Positions 12,269-24,900 of a DNA stretch of 64,000 nt are shown piece after piece. The stretch spans positions 2,604,001-2,668,000 of the forward strand of contig CP126196.1 of the NCBI GenBank assembly GCA_030272155.1, written 5' to 3'. The DNA comes from Tetradesmus obliquus (taxonomy: Eukaryota; Chlorophyta; Chlorophyceae; Sphaeropleales; Scenedesmaceae). A program made the translations under genes and the position numbers. Under the pieces are notes generated by a model. That model saw nothing but the letters and a program-made list of their open reading frames with translations, ran no database searches and was not told the origin of the DNA. Within the stretch, counting starts at the first letter, position 1. Each line of letters opens with the position of its first letter.

Positions 12269-14518
12269 ATCCAGGCCGCAAGCTGCTGCACGTTGTGCGC
12301 TGCTGCTGCCGACAGCTTGGCGTTGACGCGGCTGGATTCCGGGTCAAACACCGGACCACCTTGGTCATACAGCCTCAGCAGCTCCGGCACATGCCAGCTG
12401 AACAGAAGTGGCTCATATTGCTGCTGCTGCTGCTGCTGCTGCTGCTGGGTTGGCACTTGTGCATCAAGGAGGTACTGTGCCACGTCAGCATACGCACGGC
12501 CCTGCTTGCTTTGCTTGTCGCTGCCCTGGCTGAGAGCTGCCAAGTCAGACAGAACACGCAGCACAGCTGGCGGCGGCAGCTGCAGCAGCGACACATCTGG
12601 CTCACTGCCGCGCTGCTGCTGCTGCTGCTGCTGCTGGCGCTTCTTCCTGAACTGCTTTTGGTCCTGTTGCGGAGATGCTGCATCTGATTCCTCCTGCTGC
12701 TGCTGCTGCTGCTGCGACTGCTGCTGCTGCTGTGGCGAGATGAGATGGCTGGCGATTGCGCAGCTGAGGTTTTGCAGGGCAACAGAACCCTGCCACATGC
12801 CCTTGGCATCACAGCCCATAGTGTGCTCTGCGGCAGCGTGCGCATGCTCAAAGCTGTCAAACGCATAGCAGGGCCGCATTGCTGCCAGCACATGCAGCTG
12901 CTGCACCAGCTCGGCAGCATCAATCTGCTGCAAGCCACCCTGCAGGTTCCCGGCAATCTGCTGCAGCTGCCCGCGTGCTGCTGCCATCTGCGCTGCTGCA
13001 CCCAGCGCGGGCGCTGCTGCTGCCGACCGTTGCCAGGCTTGCAGCAGCTTGTCGTGTATGGCAGGAAGCTTCTCCCGCTTTGCGCTTGCACTGCTGCTGT
13101 ATTGCTGCAGCCGGCGTGCCTTGTGATCACTACTGAGCCAACCGGCCTGCGGCACAAGTGCAGCACATGCAACACACGCGTGCTGCACCAGCTGCAGCAG
13201 CTGCTGCTCCTGGCCAGCTAGCGCACTGTGTGGCTGTGCTGCAAGCTCTGCAACAACAGCGCTATACAGCTGCGCTGCAGCATACTGCTGCTGCTGGCCC
13301 CAGTGCGACAGCTGCTGCCAGTCCATGAGGCAGCTATACAGCTGCAGGAGCGCAGCAGCCGGCAGCTGATTCAGCTGCTGCGGGGCCTGCAGTGCTGCGA
13401 TCAGGCGATCCAGATCGGCCGGCGCTGCTGCAACAACATCGGACAATGCGACAGCCCAGGTGAACAGATCTGACAGCAGCTTGCTGCTGCGGCTGCTGGT
13501 TGTGAGGCTGGCAGGCTGCTGCTGCTGCTGCTGCTGCAGCTGCTGCTGCAGCAGGCTTGCTGCATCAGCATTGTGCCTGCGCCAGAGGCCGGCCAAGTCC
13601 AAGGTTTGGGGCTTCGCTGCAGTCAGCATCTCCACAAGCTGCTTAAACAGCTGCCGGGAGGCTGCAAGCTGCGCTGCTGCTGCAGCGCCCCTGCTGCTGC
13701 TGCTGCTTGCTAGCACTGCTGCTATGGATTCTGGCGCTGCAGCTTCTCCTGACAAAGCCTGTGCTGCTTCAGGCTGAAGAAGAGTGCTGCTGCCACTGCT
13801 GCTTGGCCCTGTCGCTGCTGCTGCTGACTGCACCGCCTGCTCTGCTGCTGCTGCCGCGTCATGCGCTGAGAACGTCACTGGTACTGTGTCTGCTGCTGCA
13901 GCCAGCTCTTGTGCTGTCTCCTCTGCACTTGACACCACCTGCGCTGTGTCCAATGGCTCTGCTGCTGCTGCTTCAGCTGGTGGTGACGTTGCATCTGCTG
14001 TCTCTGATTCTGCTGGCATCTTGACTAGCTCTGCTGCTGCTGCCTCATGTGCTGCTGATATCATTTGCTCTAAGCTCATAGCTGCTGCTGCTGCTGTCGA
14101 GTCCGCGTGCGCTGCTGCTGCTGCTGCCGCGTCAGCAGTTGCTGCCAATGCAGCCTCCTGCAGCTGCTGTTTTGCAAGCTGCTGCAAACTGCTCCGCAGA
14201 CCTCCAGCAGCTACTGCTGCCTCAGCAGCAGTATCAGCAGCAGCAGCATCCACAGCAGCAGCAGTGAGCACCTGCAGCAGCTCCCCACCTTGCTGCTTGC
14301 TGATCGCTGGCTGCCTGATTTCTAATGGTGTGCTCCATACCAGGCCTGCTTGCTGCACCAAGGCAGGGACCAGCTCAGGGCACTGTGCAAGGTAATGAGG
14401 GTACTCTGACATAAGCCGCAGCAGGGACCGCGCATCATGCTGCTGTGAAAGCATCTCCAACAGGCTCCGGCTAGAGTATGAGGCACCAGCAGCAGCACCA
14501 GCAGCAGCAGCAGTAAGT

Positions 14519-14553
<35 letters not shown>

Positions 14554-14780
14554 GTGCTGGTGCTGCTGCTGCTGGGCCCACTGCTTGATCCGCTGCTGCT
14601 GCCGCTGCAGCTGCGACGGCTTCAGCACAGGTGCCTGCTGCAGCAGCTGCTCCTGCTGCTGCTGCTGCTGCAGCTGCCGCTGCCGCTGTGCCTGCTGCAG
14701 CAGATCCTTCTCCCAAGGCTGCAGGTGGTGCCACTGCCTGTCTAATGATGCTGCCAGCTGCTTCTGCAGCAGCGCTTTCG

Positions 14781-14818
<38 letters not shown>

Positions 14819-15343
14819 GCAGACATGCCAGGCAGCCTAGCAGCTGCTGCGCGCGTAGCAAGCGCAGCGGCAAGCAGCGGTGAGAACCACTTAATGCTCT
14901 GCATGAAGTCCCTGCTGCTGCTGCTGCTCACCGCTGCAGAGGGCTGCTTCTGCTGCGGCTGCTCCTGCTGATCCAACTGCTGCTTCTGCTGCTGGTGCTG
15001 CAGCTGTGCAGCCCTCTGCAGCTTATGCTGTTGCAGCTGCAGCAATTGTGACGGCTTGGAGATTGAGTGCCGCCGCAGCAGCTGCGGCGCCTTCTGCTGC
15101 CGCTGCTGCCAGCTGCTGCTGCTGCTGCTGCTGCTGCTGTCTGGCTGCGCGCCGAGCTGCTGGTGCAGGGCTCCGTCCTGCAGCAGCGTCCGCTGCAGCG
15201 AGTATTCACTCCACATTGCAGCTTCCAGTGAAGTTCCCCGTGCCATTTGCAGCACATTGTAGATCACTTCCAGCTCCCAATAGGAGAACCTTGGATGCGG
15301 CGTACCATAGAGCAACTGACCTGGCGTGTAGGGCACCCCTAGG

Positions 15344-15374
<31 letters not shown>

Positions 15375-15379
15375 ACGGC

Positions 15380-15419
<40 letters not shown>

Positions 15420-16126
15420 CATCTGCTGCGTCTAGGTGCAATGCGGAGGATGCTTCATCAGCCGCATCTTCAAATGGCTGCTGCTGCTGCTGCTGCTGCT
15501 GCTGCGGCTGCTTTTCTACGCAAATGTTCAGCGCTGCTGCTGCTGCCTCAGCCATAAATGCAGCAGCACTGGCCATCCCCGCTTTCACTGCTGCTGGTGC
15601 AGCTTCCTCCTGAGCGATCTGAGTAGCGATAAGTCCCGGGCCAAGCAGCAGCCGCTGCTGCTCCTGCACATACTGCAGCCTCTCCTTGTGCTGCTCTCCA
15701 TTCTGCCAGTGCCACTGCAGAAGCTCCAGCTTGCTGTCTTCTGTAACTGTACTGCCTCCAGGACTGTATGTGAATCGCCAGGGGTCTGCTGCCTGCACCT
15801 GCTGCAGCACCCAGGCCACGGTGCCACCTGTGCTGTCACTGCTGCTGCTGCTGCTGAGTTGCGGCAGGTACATCCAAGCAAACGGCTCGGCACCATCATC
15901 ATCATCATCTTCTGCTGCTGCTGCTGTAGCGTCCTGCAGCTGTACAACTCCACACTGGATGGCTGTGAGAAGTGACAAGTAGGGTGCCGTCCGCAGCTCG
16001 GCTATTGCATCTTCGTACCGCCGCAGCAATGTAGCACCTTTGGTGCTGCTGCTGCTGCTGCTGCTGTGGCCAGCTACCACCTCCCCTTCACTCCACCACT
16101 CTGGAAGGCCGCTGGCATCCCAGGTG

Positions 16127-16165
<39 letters not shown>

Positions 16166-17378
16166 CTGCTGCTGCTGCTGCATTCCTGTGCTGCTTTTGG
16201 TGCAAAGTCAGCAGCCACACTACTGCTGCTGCTGCTGCTGCTGCTGTTGCTGCTGTCATCACGGCTTGCCTCGCCAGGCGCACCCAATCCCCTGCCGTCA
16301 TGCCCTGCTGATGTTGCTGCTGCTGCTGTTGTGCCGTCTAGCTGCCATTGGTCTTCGCTGCTTGACTCGTCTGCATCTGTCCATCCCGTATCTGCTGCTG
16401 CTGCTGCTGCTGCTGCTGTGTCGCCATCAGCACTGTCTGCATCTGTCATGCTGGCGTCATATTCACCGTCACCAACAGCAGCTGCTTCCACCTCACTGAC
16501 AGCTGCCCCTTCTGAGTACTCTATGTCTCCCATATCCTCGAACTCCCAATACTCTAACGGCCCTGTCTCCCCATCTTCAGCAGCAGCAGCAGCATCCTCC
16601 AGCTCATCTTCCCACCATTGCGCTGCAGCGTGTAGCAGCTCCTGTACTGCCGCCACACTGCTGCCGCCGCCGCTGCTGCGGCTGCTGCTGCTGCTGCTGC
16701 TGCTGCTGCAACCACCTGGCAGCAACTGCTTGCCGAGCAGCACATGCAGCAGTGGAGGCAGTGCACTGTTGTCTGAGTCTGCTGCTGCCGCCTGCCGCTG
16801 CCGCTGCTGCTGCTCGAGCCTGGCAGTTGCCGCAGGCGTCCTGCGTACTGCTGCTGCGCTGCTGCTGCCAGTTGCTGCTGCTGCTGCTGCTGCCGCTGTT
16901 TCCTGGGCTTGAGCCTTAGCAGCAGCAGGAGCCAAGTCGCCACGCATGGCAGTGACAGCAGCAGAAACACCAGCCTGGCTGTAGTGCTGTATGTCGTGCT
17001 GCAGGCGCTGCAGCTTCCCTTCCAGTTCCGTCAGTTGCACCTTGCCCACTGCTGCTGCTGCAGGCATCACAGGCTGCTGCTGCTGCTGCTGCTGCTGATG
17101 CGCTGATTGTTCCGCCACAAGCTGCTGCTGCTGCTGCTGTACAGGCTGCTGCACTTGCTGCTTCTGCTGGTGATCTAGCTTTGCCACTTTGTGTGTCAAC
17201 GCCAGCTGCTCTTGCTGCTTCCTAGCCTGCTGCTGCTGCTTCGTCTCCTGCAAAGCGTGGGCTTCTGCTTCTGCTTCCAGCATGGCACGCAACCCCTTGA
17301 GGCCGCCAGCAGCCGGTTTCCGCTTCCCTTTGGTGGCAGCAGCAGTGGCAGCAGGGAAGGCCTTCGCTGCTGATGCTT

Positions 17379-17413
<35 letters not shown>

Positions 17414-17895
17414 TTTATAGATGCCGCCTTTGCTGCTGCTGCTTTTGCTGCTATGACTTCTGCTGCTGCTGCTACTGCTGCCTTAGTAGCACCAGCCGGC
17501 TGCCCTCGGCTGCCTGCATCTGCAGGTGCAAATTGCTGGCTGGATGGCAGGTCTGGCACAGCCGCAGCTGCAGCTGCTGACACAACTTCGTCTGCAGCAG
17601 CTGTATCTGCATCACCCCTGGTCTGTAACACTTCCATCTCCTGATCAAGTGCCTGCAGCAAACCTCGCCGGCCTGCAGCTGCTGCTTTTGAGTCATCTGC
17701 TGCTGCTGCCGCAGCTGCCGCACTGCTGCTGAACCCTGCACGGCCACCTAATGCGCTGGGATGAGTATTTTGGCCAATGAGAGCCTGAGAGTTGTCGTGG
17801 CTGCTGCCTTGGCTGTGCCTCTGAGCACGCCAGGCAGTGACTGACTGCTGTAGCAGCAGTGAGGCGGTAGCAAGGCACCGTAGCTGATCATCGTC
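9455..17895 (-). CDS. Giant OPR/RAP-type organellar RNA-binding protein
   Basis: Likely binds a specific chloroplast or mitochondrial RNA, as known octotricopeptide-repeat (OPR) proteins with a C-terminal RAP domain do. Exons: one huge exon ending at 11545, then 10828-10631, 10261-10143 and 9650-9455, all in phase; at least 2,200 aa. The RAP domain spans the last two exons: VDILVAVGEARVVVEVDGPF, HYASN, then LLLRQQGFRVLPLPYYEW. OPR-like helices are seen towards the C-terminus, for example TIARLAWGLSVLNQRDASLW. The rest is dominated by Gln, Ser and Ala runs from CAG repeats read in all three frames. The start is unresolved: the frame is open from a TAA near 17986 to 17661 and beyond without an ATG, so a 5' exon is expected; a CAG acceptor before 17895 is one candidate. 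It is divergent from the OPR gene at 18525. Confidence 0.82.
9885..10520 (-). repeat. Degraded copies of the RAP exon on both sides of the real one
   Basis: The real exon is 10261-10143. A copy of its first part lies near 10400-10515 (same flanking intron, period about 205 bp, with an in-frame stop). A copy of its later part lies near 9890-9985, coding a changed VDILVPVREARVVLEAD. Confidence 0.8.
10850..10912. other. AT-rich island inside an intron
   Basis: About 60 bases of almost pure A/T, with TAATTATTAG and AATTTTAAAATATA, stand out from the GC-rich surroundings. They lie between the copied and the real 5' edge of the 10828 exon. No function is assigned. Confidence 0.6.
10905..10968 (-). 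repeat. Copy of the 5' edge of the 10828-10631 exon
   Basis: The acceptor region plus the bases coding GSMFQLHQAGLFLQ repeats the true exon start (GSMFQLYQAGLFFE) about 130 bp upstream in transcript order. Confidence 0.8.
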
Positions 17896-18524
17896 CTGCG
17901 GTGTTGAAGAGTGTTCGCCAAGTTTACATTGAGCGAACCTGCTAGTTTGTATTGGTTCAAGTGATGTACACTGCTGTCGGTCGACTTACTCGTAGAGGCA
18001 GGATCCCCAGTCTGCTTGAAACAAGCTTAGGAGCACGATTAAGCATATCCGCACACCATAAATACCGATGGAATTTACTGTGCAAAGCAGGGACGACGAA
18101 CGGCGTATCTTGATGTAGTGCAAGCTTGCAGGAGACACGACAGGGCTGCTAAGACGGTCCCGACCACTAGAGAACAGCGAAGTACATGAAAATCGGCTTC
18201 TGCCAGTGGTGCTGTGGCCTCGGCATTGTGTAGTCACTCAGCTGTCACTGTCACAGCATGGCTCAAGTCCAGGCTTTTCAAAAGCCTTGGTTACCTGCTG
18301 CAATCACCGCCGCTTTCCCTTGAGCTGCGTGCAACGTCGATGTTCTGAGTGTTGAATATTTGGTTGTCCGTTGCCGTGCCATGCATGACCTCGTTCTACT
18401 GATATCTGTTTGTGTACAGGTCACACATACTGCTGCTCTGAGGTCTGCGGGCACACGCTAAAGCGCAAACATGTTCGTCATGTTCGCAAATTATCAGCTC
18501 TAGTGATCTTTCACACTACAGGCC
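17896..18524. promoter_or_regulatory. Divergent promoter region between two OPR genes
   Basis: About 630 bp separates the two divergent reading frames. It should hold 5' exons or leaders of the minus-strand gene: a GTAAGT donor-like site lies at about 17988 on the minus strand after an open frame from 18237. No clear TATA box was found. Confidence 0.5.
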
Positions 18525-18727
18525 ATGCATGCTGCTTGCATCAAGCGTGCAGCAGCACTGCATCAGCAGCAGGCACTAGCTGCAGCACAGCTGTGGCAGC
18601 CACAGTCAAATCTGCAGCTGCACGGCGTCCCTGCTTGCAGGACTTCCTTGTGCCTCCCCACAAAGCACCAGCTAGCAGCATCATTTCGCAACCCTGAGCA
18701 GCTGCAGTGCCTACGTGCACATCTTCT

Positions 18728-18758
<31 letters not shown>

Positions 18759-19738
18759 CAGCTGGTCGCTGCATCTGCTGCTAAGGCAGCAGCCACAGGG
18801 CAAGGCTTCGCTGATGATGATGAGGCGCAGCAGCTGCTGGGTTGGGAGTACGGTGAGCAGCAGCAGCAGCAGCAGCAGCAGGAAAGCCCGTTGCATGCAG
18901 CACAGCAAGCGACACAACAGCGACAGCAGGCTGCTGCTGCTCCACCAACTCAATCAATTAATCAGCAATGTCCTGGGCAGAGCCAGATGCGCAAGCATAC
19001 TGCTGCCGGCTCGAAGCCAGGGACACAGGAGGCAGCAGCGGCACCAGCAGCGACAGCAGTAAGGGCTGCTGACTTGCAGCATAGTAAGCCTCCCAGACAT
19101 GGGCAGCATGCCCGCCAGCAGCAGCAGCAGCAGCAGCAGCGACTTTCAAGGCCAACTAGTGCAGATGGCTATGCAGCAGCTCAGGAGCGTGTTCGGCAGC
19201 TGCTGGTGTCAGCTGACATCAACAACCCCGAGGCAGCAGCTGCGGCCCTGCCTGACACTGTTAATGACATTGTCATAGCGTTACAGCTGCTGGCAACTGC
19301 CCCAAAACCACCAGGGTTGACAGCCGCCAAGCAGTACAATGCAGCAGTACAGCAGCTGGCAGCAGCAGTGGTGCAGAAGCTCAACAGACTGCTACTGAAG
19401 GGGCAGCAGCAGAACCAACAAAGGCAGCAGCATGGCCAGCAGCAGCAGCAGCAGCAGCAGCAGCACCCAGATCCAGTGTCACTTACACCAGGTCACCATA
19501 GTAGTGGTTACAGCAGTGGCACCGCACACCTGGTGCAGCAACCAGCAGAGCCAGCAGGCCAGCCAGCAGCAGCAGCAGCAGCAGCAGCACGCCATGACAT
19601 ACCCTCTAGCTTGGCGGCTGCACTGGCAGGCTTGCCTGCTACCAAGCTTGCTGCTGCTGCATTCAGCCTTGGGGTGCTGCGGCATTATGACCCCCAGCTG
19701 GTGCCAGCACTGGAGCAGGGCTCACTGCTGCTAATGTT

Positions 19739-19804
<66 letters not shown>

Positions 19805-20131
19805 TCCTGCTGGCAGCAGCAACACCGCAGGTGCCAGGGCAGCTCACGCACCTGTTGGAAAACGGCAGCAGCAGCAGCAGTCTAAACCTCCAGGGTTCAA
19901 TGCTAACCAGCTGGGGCAGCTGGCTCAAGGCTTTGTGTACCTGGACCATGAGCTGAGCCCTGCCTGGCAGGCTGCTTTCCTGCAAGCTTGCAGGAAGCAG
20001 ATGCACCACATGAAGGCACCTCAGCTGGCCAGCATAGCAGCGTTCCTGCTGCGCTACAGGCAGGGCAGCAGCAGCAGCAGTGTGGATTCTGGCAGTTTGC
20101 TGGCGCAGCTGAGCAGCACCAGCAGGCTGCT

Positions 20132-20163
<32 letters not shown>

Positions 20164-21284
20164 CAAGTGCTCTTTCTTGGGACAGCAGTAGTGGTAGTAC
20201 TGCGGCAGCTGCCCTGAATGCTGCAGGTGCAGCATCCATTGCTACTGATGCTGTTGCTGCTGCTGCCGCTGGGCTTAGCAGCAGTGACATCAAATGGCAG
20301 TTGTATGGGGGTTGGAGCGAAGCATACCTGTCAGCTGCAGCACAGCAGGCCCATGCACTGAAGCCTCAGAGCTTGGTGACTGTCCTGCAAGCAGCAGCAG
20401 GGCTGTACCAGCAACACATGCAGTGCCAGGCTACTGAGCGACTGCAGCAGCCGGGTGCTTCAGTTGAGGGGTCCGTCAGTGGCAGCAGCAGCAGCAGCAA
20501 GCAGCGCCATCGCCATGCAGCTGCCAGAGTGTTTGGTGACGTACCAGTTGCCGTGCCACCTGCTCAGCAAGCAGCAGCAGCAGCAATCGGCTCTGCTAGG
20601 CCCAACAGCAGCAGCAGCAGCAGCAGCGGAAGGAAGGCGTGGCTGCTGCCACTGCTGCTGTCATTCCAGCAGCAGCTGCCTGACATGAAGATGCAGCAGC
20701 TGGCAGCAGCCCTGCCAGCACTTGCGCAACTCACTCTGCTGCCATGGCCAGGCGAGGTTGCTGAGCTGCTGCTGCTGCAGCTGCGGCTGCTGCTTCCTGG
20801 AGCTTCCGGGCCTGATGCAGTCACAGCAGCAGCTGCTGCAGCGTGTGTCGCACCAGCCGGGGCCATAGCAGCAGACCGCCGGCTGTCAGCTGCAATGCTG
20901 CAGCGGCTGCATGCTGTTATGCCGAGCCTAGGGCCTGGGGGTTTAGCAGCTGCAGTCCAAACCCTGGCGGTCCTGCAGGTGAAACCCTACCGTGCATGGG
21001 TGTACGAGCTCTGTGCGCGGTTGAGGGTTGAGGCCTGCGGTATGTCGGGGGCTGAGGTTTTGGTGGTGCTGGAGGGTTTAGCAGCGCTCAGGGTTCGCTT
21101 AGACCCTGAGGTTTTGCACCTGTTGGTTGTGGGGGTGCAGCGTGGGTTAGGTGTGATGAGCAGCAGCGAGCTTCGCAGGACAGTAGCAGCGCTGCATTAC
21201 ATGTATCCAGGCGTGCTGCCTGGTCGCACTGTAGCACAGCTTGTAGAGGAACTGGAGCGCAGAGCAGCACTGCTGGAGCTGTAA
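18525..21284 (+). CDS. OPR-like protein, probably chloroplast-targeted, 919 aa, single exon
   Basis: A candidate regulator of organelle RNA. It starts at ATG 18525 (MHAACIKRAAALHQQQALAA), an Ala/Gln/Arg-rich N-terminus of transit-peptide type, and ends at TAA 21282-21284. Helical-repeat blocks match the OPR pattern of about 38 residues: SPAWQAAFLQACRKQMHHMK followed by APQLASIAAFLLRYR; SLAAALAGLPATKLAAAAFS; and at the C-terminus AWVYELCARLRVEACGM with SGAEVLVVLEGLAALRVRL and SSELRRTVAALHYM. No RAP domain is seen, unlike its neighbour. Long Ser, Gln and Ala runs (Ser run at 19738-19803) interrupt the blocks and come from (CAG)n in different frames. CTACAG two bases before GCCATG could be an acceptor, so a 5' exon is possible. 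The copia element lies 139 bp after the stop. Confidence 0.75.
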
Positions 21285-21423
21285 AGTGTGACTAGCAGGG
21301 TGGGGCATGTCACGCCCGGCATGACTCAGCATGTGTGACAGCAGTGTGATGGTGTTAGGGTTGTTGTGGTTGGGTGTGCTGTCTCGTGTCGAGCTCCCAC
21401 TGTCCCGAATGTTGACTGTGATC

Positions 21424-21820
21424 TGTTGAGATTGGGTGTTTGACAGAAGCCTCAGAGCTACAGCTCACACTTGATGTGTTACTGTAGTGTGTCACAAGTC
21501 GCTGCACTGACAGTTGTCTGCAGCATCTGTGCTCACAGTATATACACGATCTTGGAGAGTGTATCAGTCGGATATCCTGCTTTGTCTGAGTCGATGCGAA
21601 GCATCGAGTCAACTGTGTTATGACCTTCGGGCAATGACACATGGATTAGCAACCCTTCTAGAAAGAAGGCATTCAATCCTATATATAGCAGCATTATATG
21701 CTCCTATTCTTAAGTCTGTTAGATGGTTCCTATGCCGTAACTCCCAGTCCCAGTCTGTCCTGTCAGTTCTTCCTGTCTCCTATAAGCGCCCCTTAGTACA
21801 TACGTAGATGCAATTCAACA
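21424..21820 (+). repeat. 5' LTR of the copia element
   Basis: 397 bp, TG...CA ends. It contains a TATATATA box at about 21680-21687 and a short hairpin (TCGATGC-GAA-GCATCGA). Identical in length and, by eye, in sequence to the 3' LTR. Confidence 0.95.
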
Positions 21821-21834
21821 GGTTATGAGCCTGT
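21821..21834 (+). other. Primer-binding site, tRNA-Met anticodon-arm type
   Basis: GGTTATGAGCCTG directly follows the LTR. Its complement contains CTCATAACC, which matches a Met-tRNA anticodon loop (CAT). This resembles the half-tRNA priming known for Drosophila copia, not the tRNA 3' end. The tRNA assignment is inference. Confidence 0.55.
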
Positions 21835-21949
21835 CACGATTCCACTGCGTCACTCAGCAAATGTACTGCGCTTATTCTTGAAGCTCGCACTGACCATCTC
21901 TCTCGCCTTCCCAGCTGTCCTCCCATTACAGCAAGGCGTTTTTTTCAAG

Positions 21950-24900
21950 ATGTCGTCCTCCTGCCCCTTACCCAAACCAGACGTCCTGAAGAGCATCAGC
22001 GACTTCCTTGACTGGGAACCGACGTTCGTGGGATACCTGGACTTCAACAACTTGGGTGAAGCCATTCGCAGGCCAAGCAATGTACAGCCATCAACCACCA
22101 AGACCGGCTTCACTGAGACGGAAAACGAAGATGAGGCCGATGAAGAAGACGGCGAAGACCATGATGAAGAGGACAACGAGGACAAGCAGCTGCCTACCTT
22201 CACGCCAGTCAACCGTGCCGTGGACAACAAGGCCAAGGCCATCATCCTGCATTTCATTAGCCCCGAAATCAGGGAGCTAGTTCCACGTGACAAGACAGCG
22301 TACGATATTTGGGAGACGCTGAAATCCTACTGGCGCGGGCAAAACGAAGGTTCACGCTTCGACCTGCAGCACGACTACCACACCATCCGCATGCGCCCCA
22401 ACGAGTCCCTGCAGACGTACTTCAGCAGGGGCAACCGCCTGTATAAGCTGTTCAAGTCTGCTGGAGGCCACGTCAATGAGACGGACCACGCCCTGATACT
22501 GCTGGCTGGCCTGACACCAGCTTACGACACACGCAAGGAGATCATCAAGATAACATACCACAACTCGAAGACCCTGAAGGCTGAAGACGTGCTTGTCACA
22601 CTGCTGAGCAAGGAAGGCCAGATGAAGCGCGAGAACGAGCACAAGGACGACTCCGCACTGGGCTCCTGGCACAACAAGACCAATGGCTACAACGGCAGCA
22701 GCCCCAGCCCCAGCCGTGACCACGCTCGTCCCAACTACGGCGCTGCTCCCTCCCGCAACTCCTGCGCCACCTTCGACCACCAGCAGAACCACCAGCAAGA
22801 CTACCAGGACCACCGCCACACCAAGAGCAGCAACTACACTGAACCCCACGACAACAGTGACAACGGCAGCGGCAGATCGCCTATCTGCAAGTACTGCAAG
22901 AAGACAGGCCATGCAATAGAAGAATGCCGCAAGAAGCAGCGTGCCGATGACAGGCGGGCCAACCCATCAGCCCCCAAATACTCAGCAGCCCCCAACTACT
23001 CAACGCTGGCTCTAAGTGCCATCAGCAGCACCGATGCCAAGCCCAACTGCTGCTCCAGCGCGCCCAGCAATGCGCAACCTGTCTCCTGTCTATCTCGCCT
23101 GGTCCAACGACGCCGCCAGTGCCAGCTGAACAAGTACAACAAAGCCCTGGACGAAATCAAGGACAGCTGCTTCACTGCGGGACAGTTTGATGCTGACCTG
23201 GAGCCTGGCAATCCTGATGGTACCGCTGCTGACCTGTTCTCCGGCATCCACTCCGCAGAAGCGCCTGGCGCTGACCTGCCATCAGCCCGCCACGCCCGCT
23301 ATGCAGCTACAAGCCAAGTAATTGACCTGCCCATTGCTGACCTGTGCCCATGCACCTGCAGCAACAGCAGCAGCACAGCAGCAACAACATTAGGATGTGA
23401 CATGGAGTATGTTGCTACAGCCGCTACGGATGATGGCGACGACACTGCCTGGATCATGGACTCCGGCTGCAGCAAACACCTCACCCACATCCTGGCGCAC
23501 CTAACCAATTTACGACCACCTAACCAGGACGTGTGCTTCACCTTTGCCAACAACACTAAGGGCTACGCAACAGCAATAGGCGACTGCACTGTACAGATTG
23601 CGCACCCCACCTCTGGCACCCGAGACATCGTGCTGCATGATGTGTACTACGTCCCAGAAGCCACAGCAAACCTGCTGAGCATTGGCAAGGCCTCCAAGCT
23701 ACCTGGCATGAGTTTTGTGTTTGCAGGTGGCAACTGCAACTTCTTCCACAACACCGACCTCATTGCCAGTACACCTGAGATCAACAACATTTATATTTTT
23801 GGCCACTCAGCTGTCCCCCAGGCAGCTGCAATGCTGGCAAAGTCAGCAGAGACCCCACAGCTGTGGCACCACAGGCAGGCTCACCTCAGCTACAGCAGCC
23901 TCGCCAAGCAGCTGCACATGGTGAAGGGCATGCACATCACCACCAGCCAGATCCAAGCTGCCTCCAAGGCGTTCTGTGATGTGTGTCCGCAGGCCAAGGG
24001 CTCAAAGCTGCCCTACCACAGCCACAGCTCATCAGCCAAGGCCACCCAGCCCCTGGCACGGGTACACACAGACGTCATGGGCCCTATGGAAGAGATATCG
24101 CTGGGCGGCAAGCTCTGGCTGGCTACTTTCATCGATGAGTTCACAAAGTACTCCATTGCTGTGCCCATGGAGTCCAAGGGCGACATCAAGACTGTCCTGC
24201 CCTACACGCTGGCATTCATGGAGCGACAAACCAACCACAAGGTCAAGGCTCTGCGCTCCGACAACGGACCTGAATACATGAGCAATACCGTGCTGGCCTA
24301 CCTCAAGAAGAATGGCATCAGGCACGAGCCCACGGTCACGTACAACCCACAGCAGAACGGGATGGCTGAACGCTTCAACAGGACTCTGATGGAGAAAGCC
24401 CGCGCCATGCTCATAGAGGCCTCCCTGCCCAAGAATTTATGGGCTGAAGCAGTCAACACAGCAAACGAGCTGTACCTATTGGCTCCAGCGGCAGGCCTGA
24501 CCTGCACCCCCTATGAGGCCTTCTTCAAGCAGAAGCCCGACATCAGCCATCTGCGTGTGTTTGGCAGCAAAGTCTACAGTGTCACCCCGCCCTCAAAGCG
24601 CAAGAAGCTGGATCCGAAGGCAACTCTGGGCACCCTGGTGGGCTACGCACCTAAAGGCTACCGCATCCTGTCAAATGACACTGGTGACATTGTCATCAGC
24701 AGGGATGTGTACTTTGATGAGTGCCTGCCAGCCCCTACCATCCCTACACTGCAGCAGAATCCCACTGCCAAGCCAACCAAATCTGTCAGCTGGAGCCCCA
24801 CGCTCGCTACTGCAGAGCCTGGCAACACGCCACCAGCTGCCTCCACTGACAGCCCATCACCAGCTGGAGCCAGTGGGAGCCATCAACCAGCTGGAGCCAG

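Noticed and set aside
11990-17650. Many plus-strand frames rich in Ala, Cys and Leu
   Set aside because: They are antisense shadows of the CAG-rich OPR/RAP exon; CTG runs stay open in all frames.
22352-22912. 186-codon minus-strand frame
   Set aside because: It is a Val/Ala-rich shadow antisense to the copia gag region.
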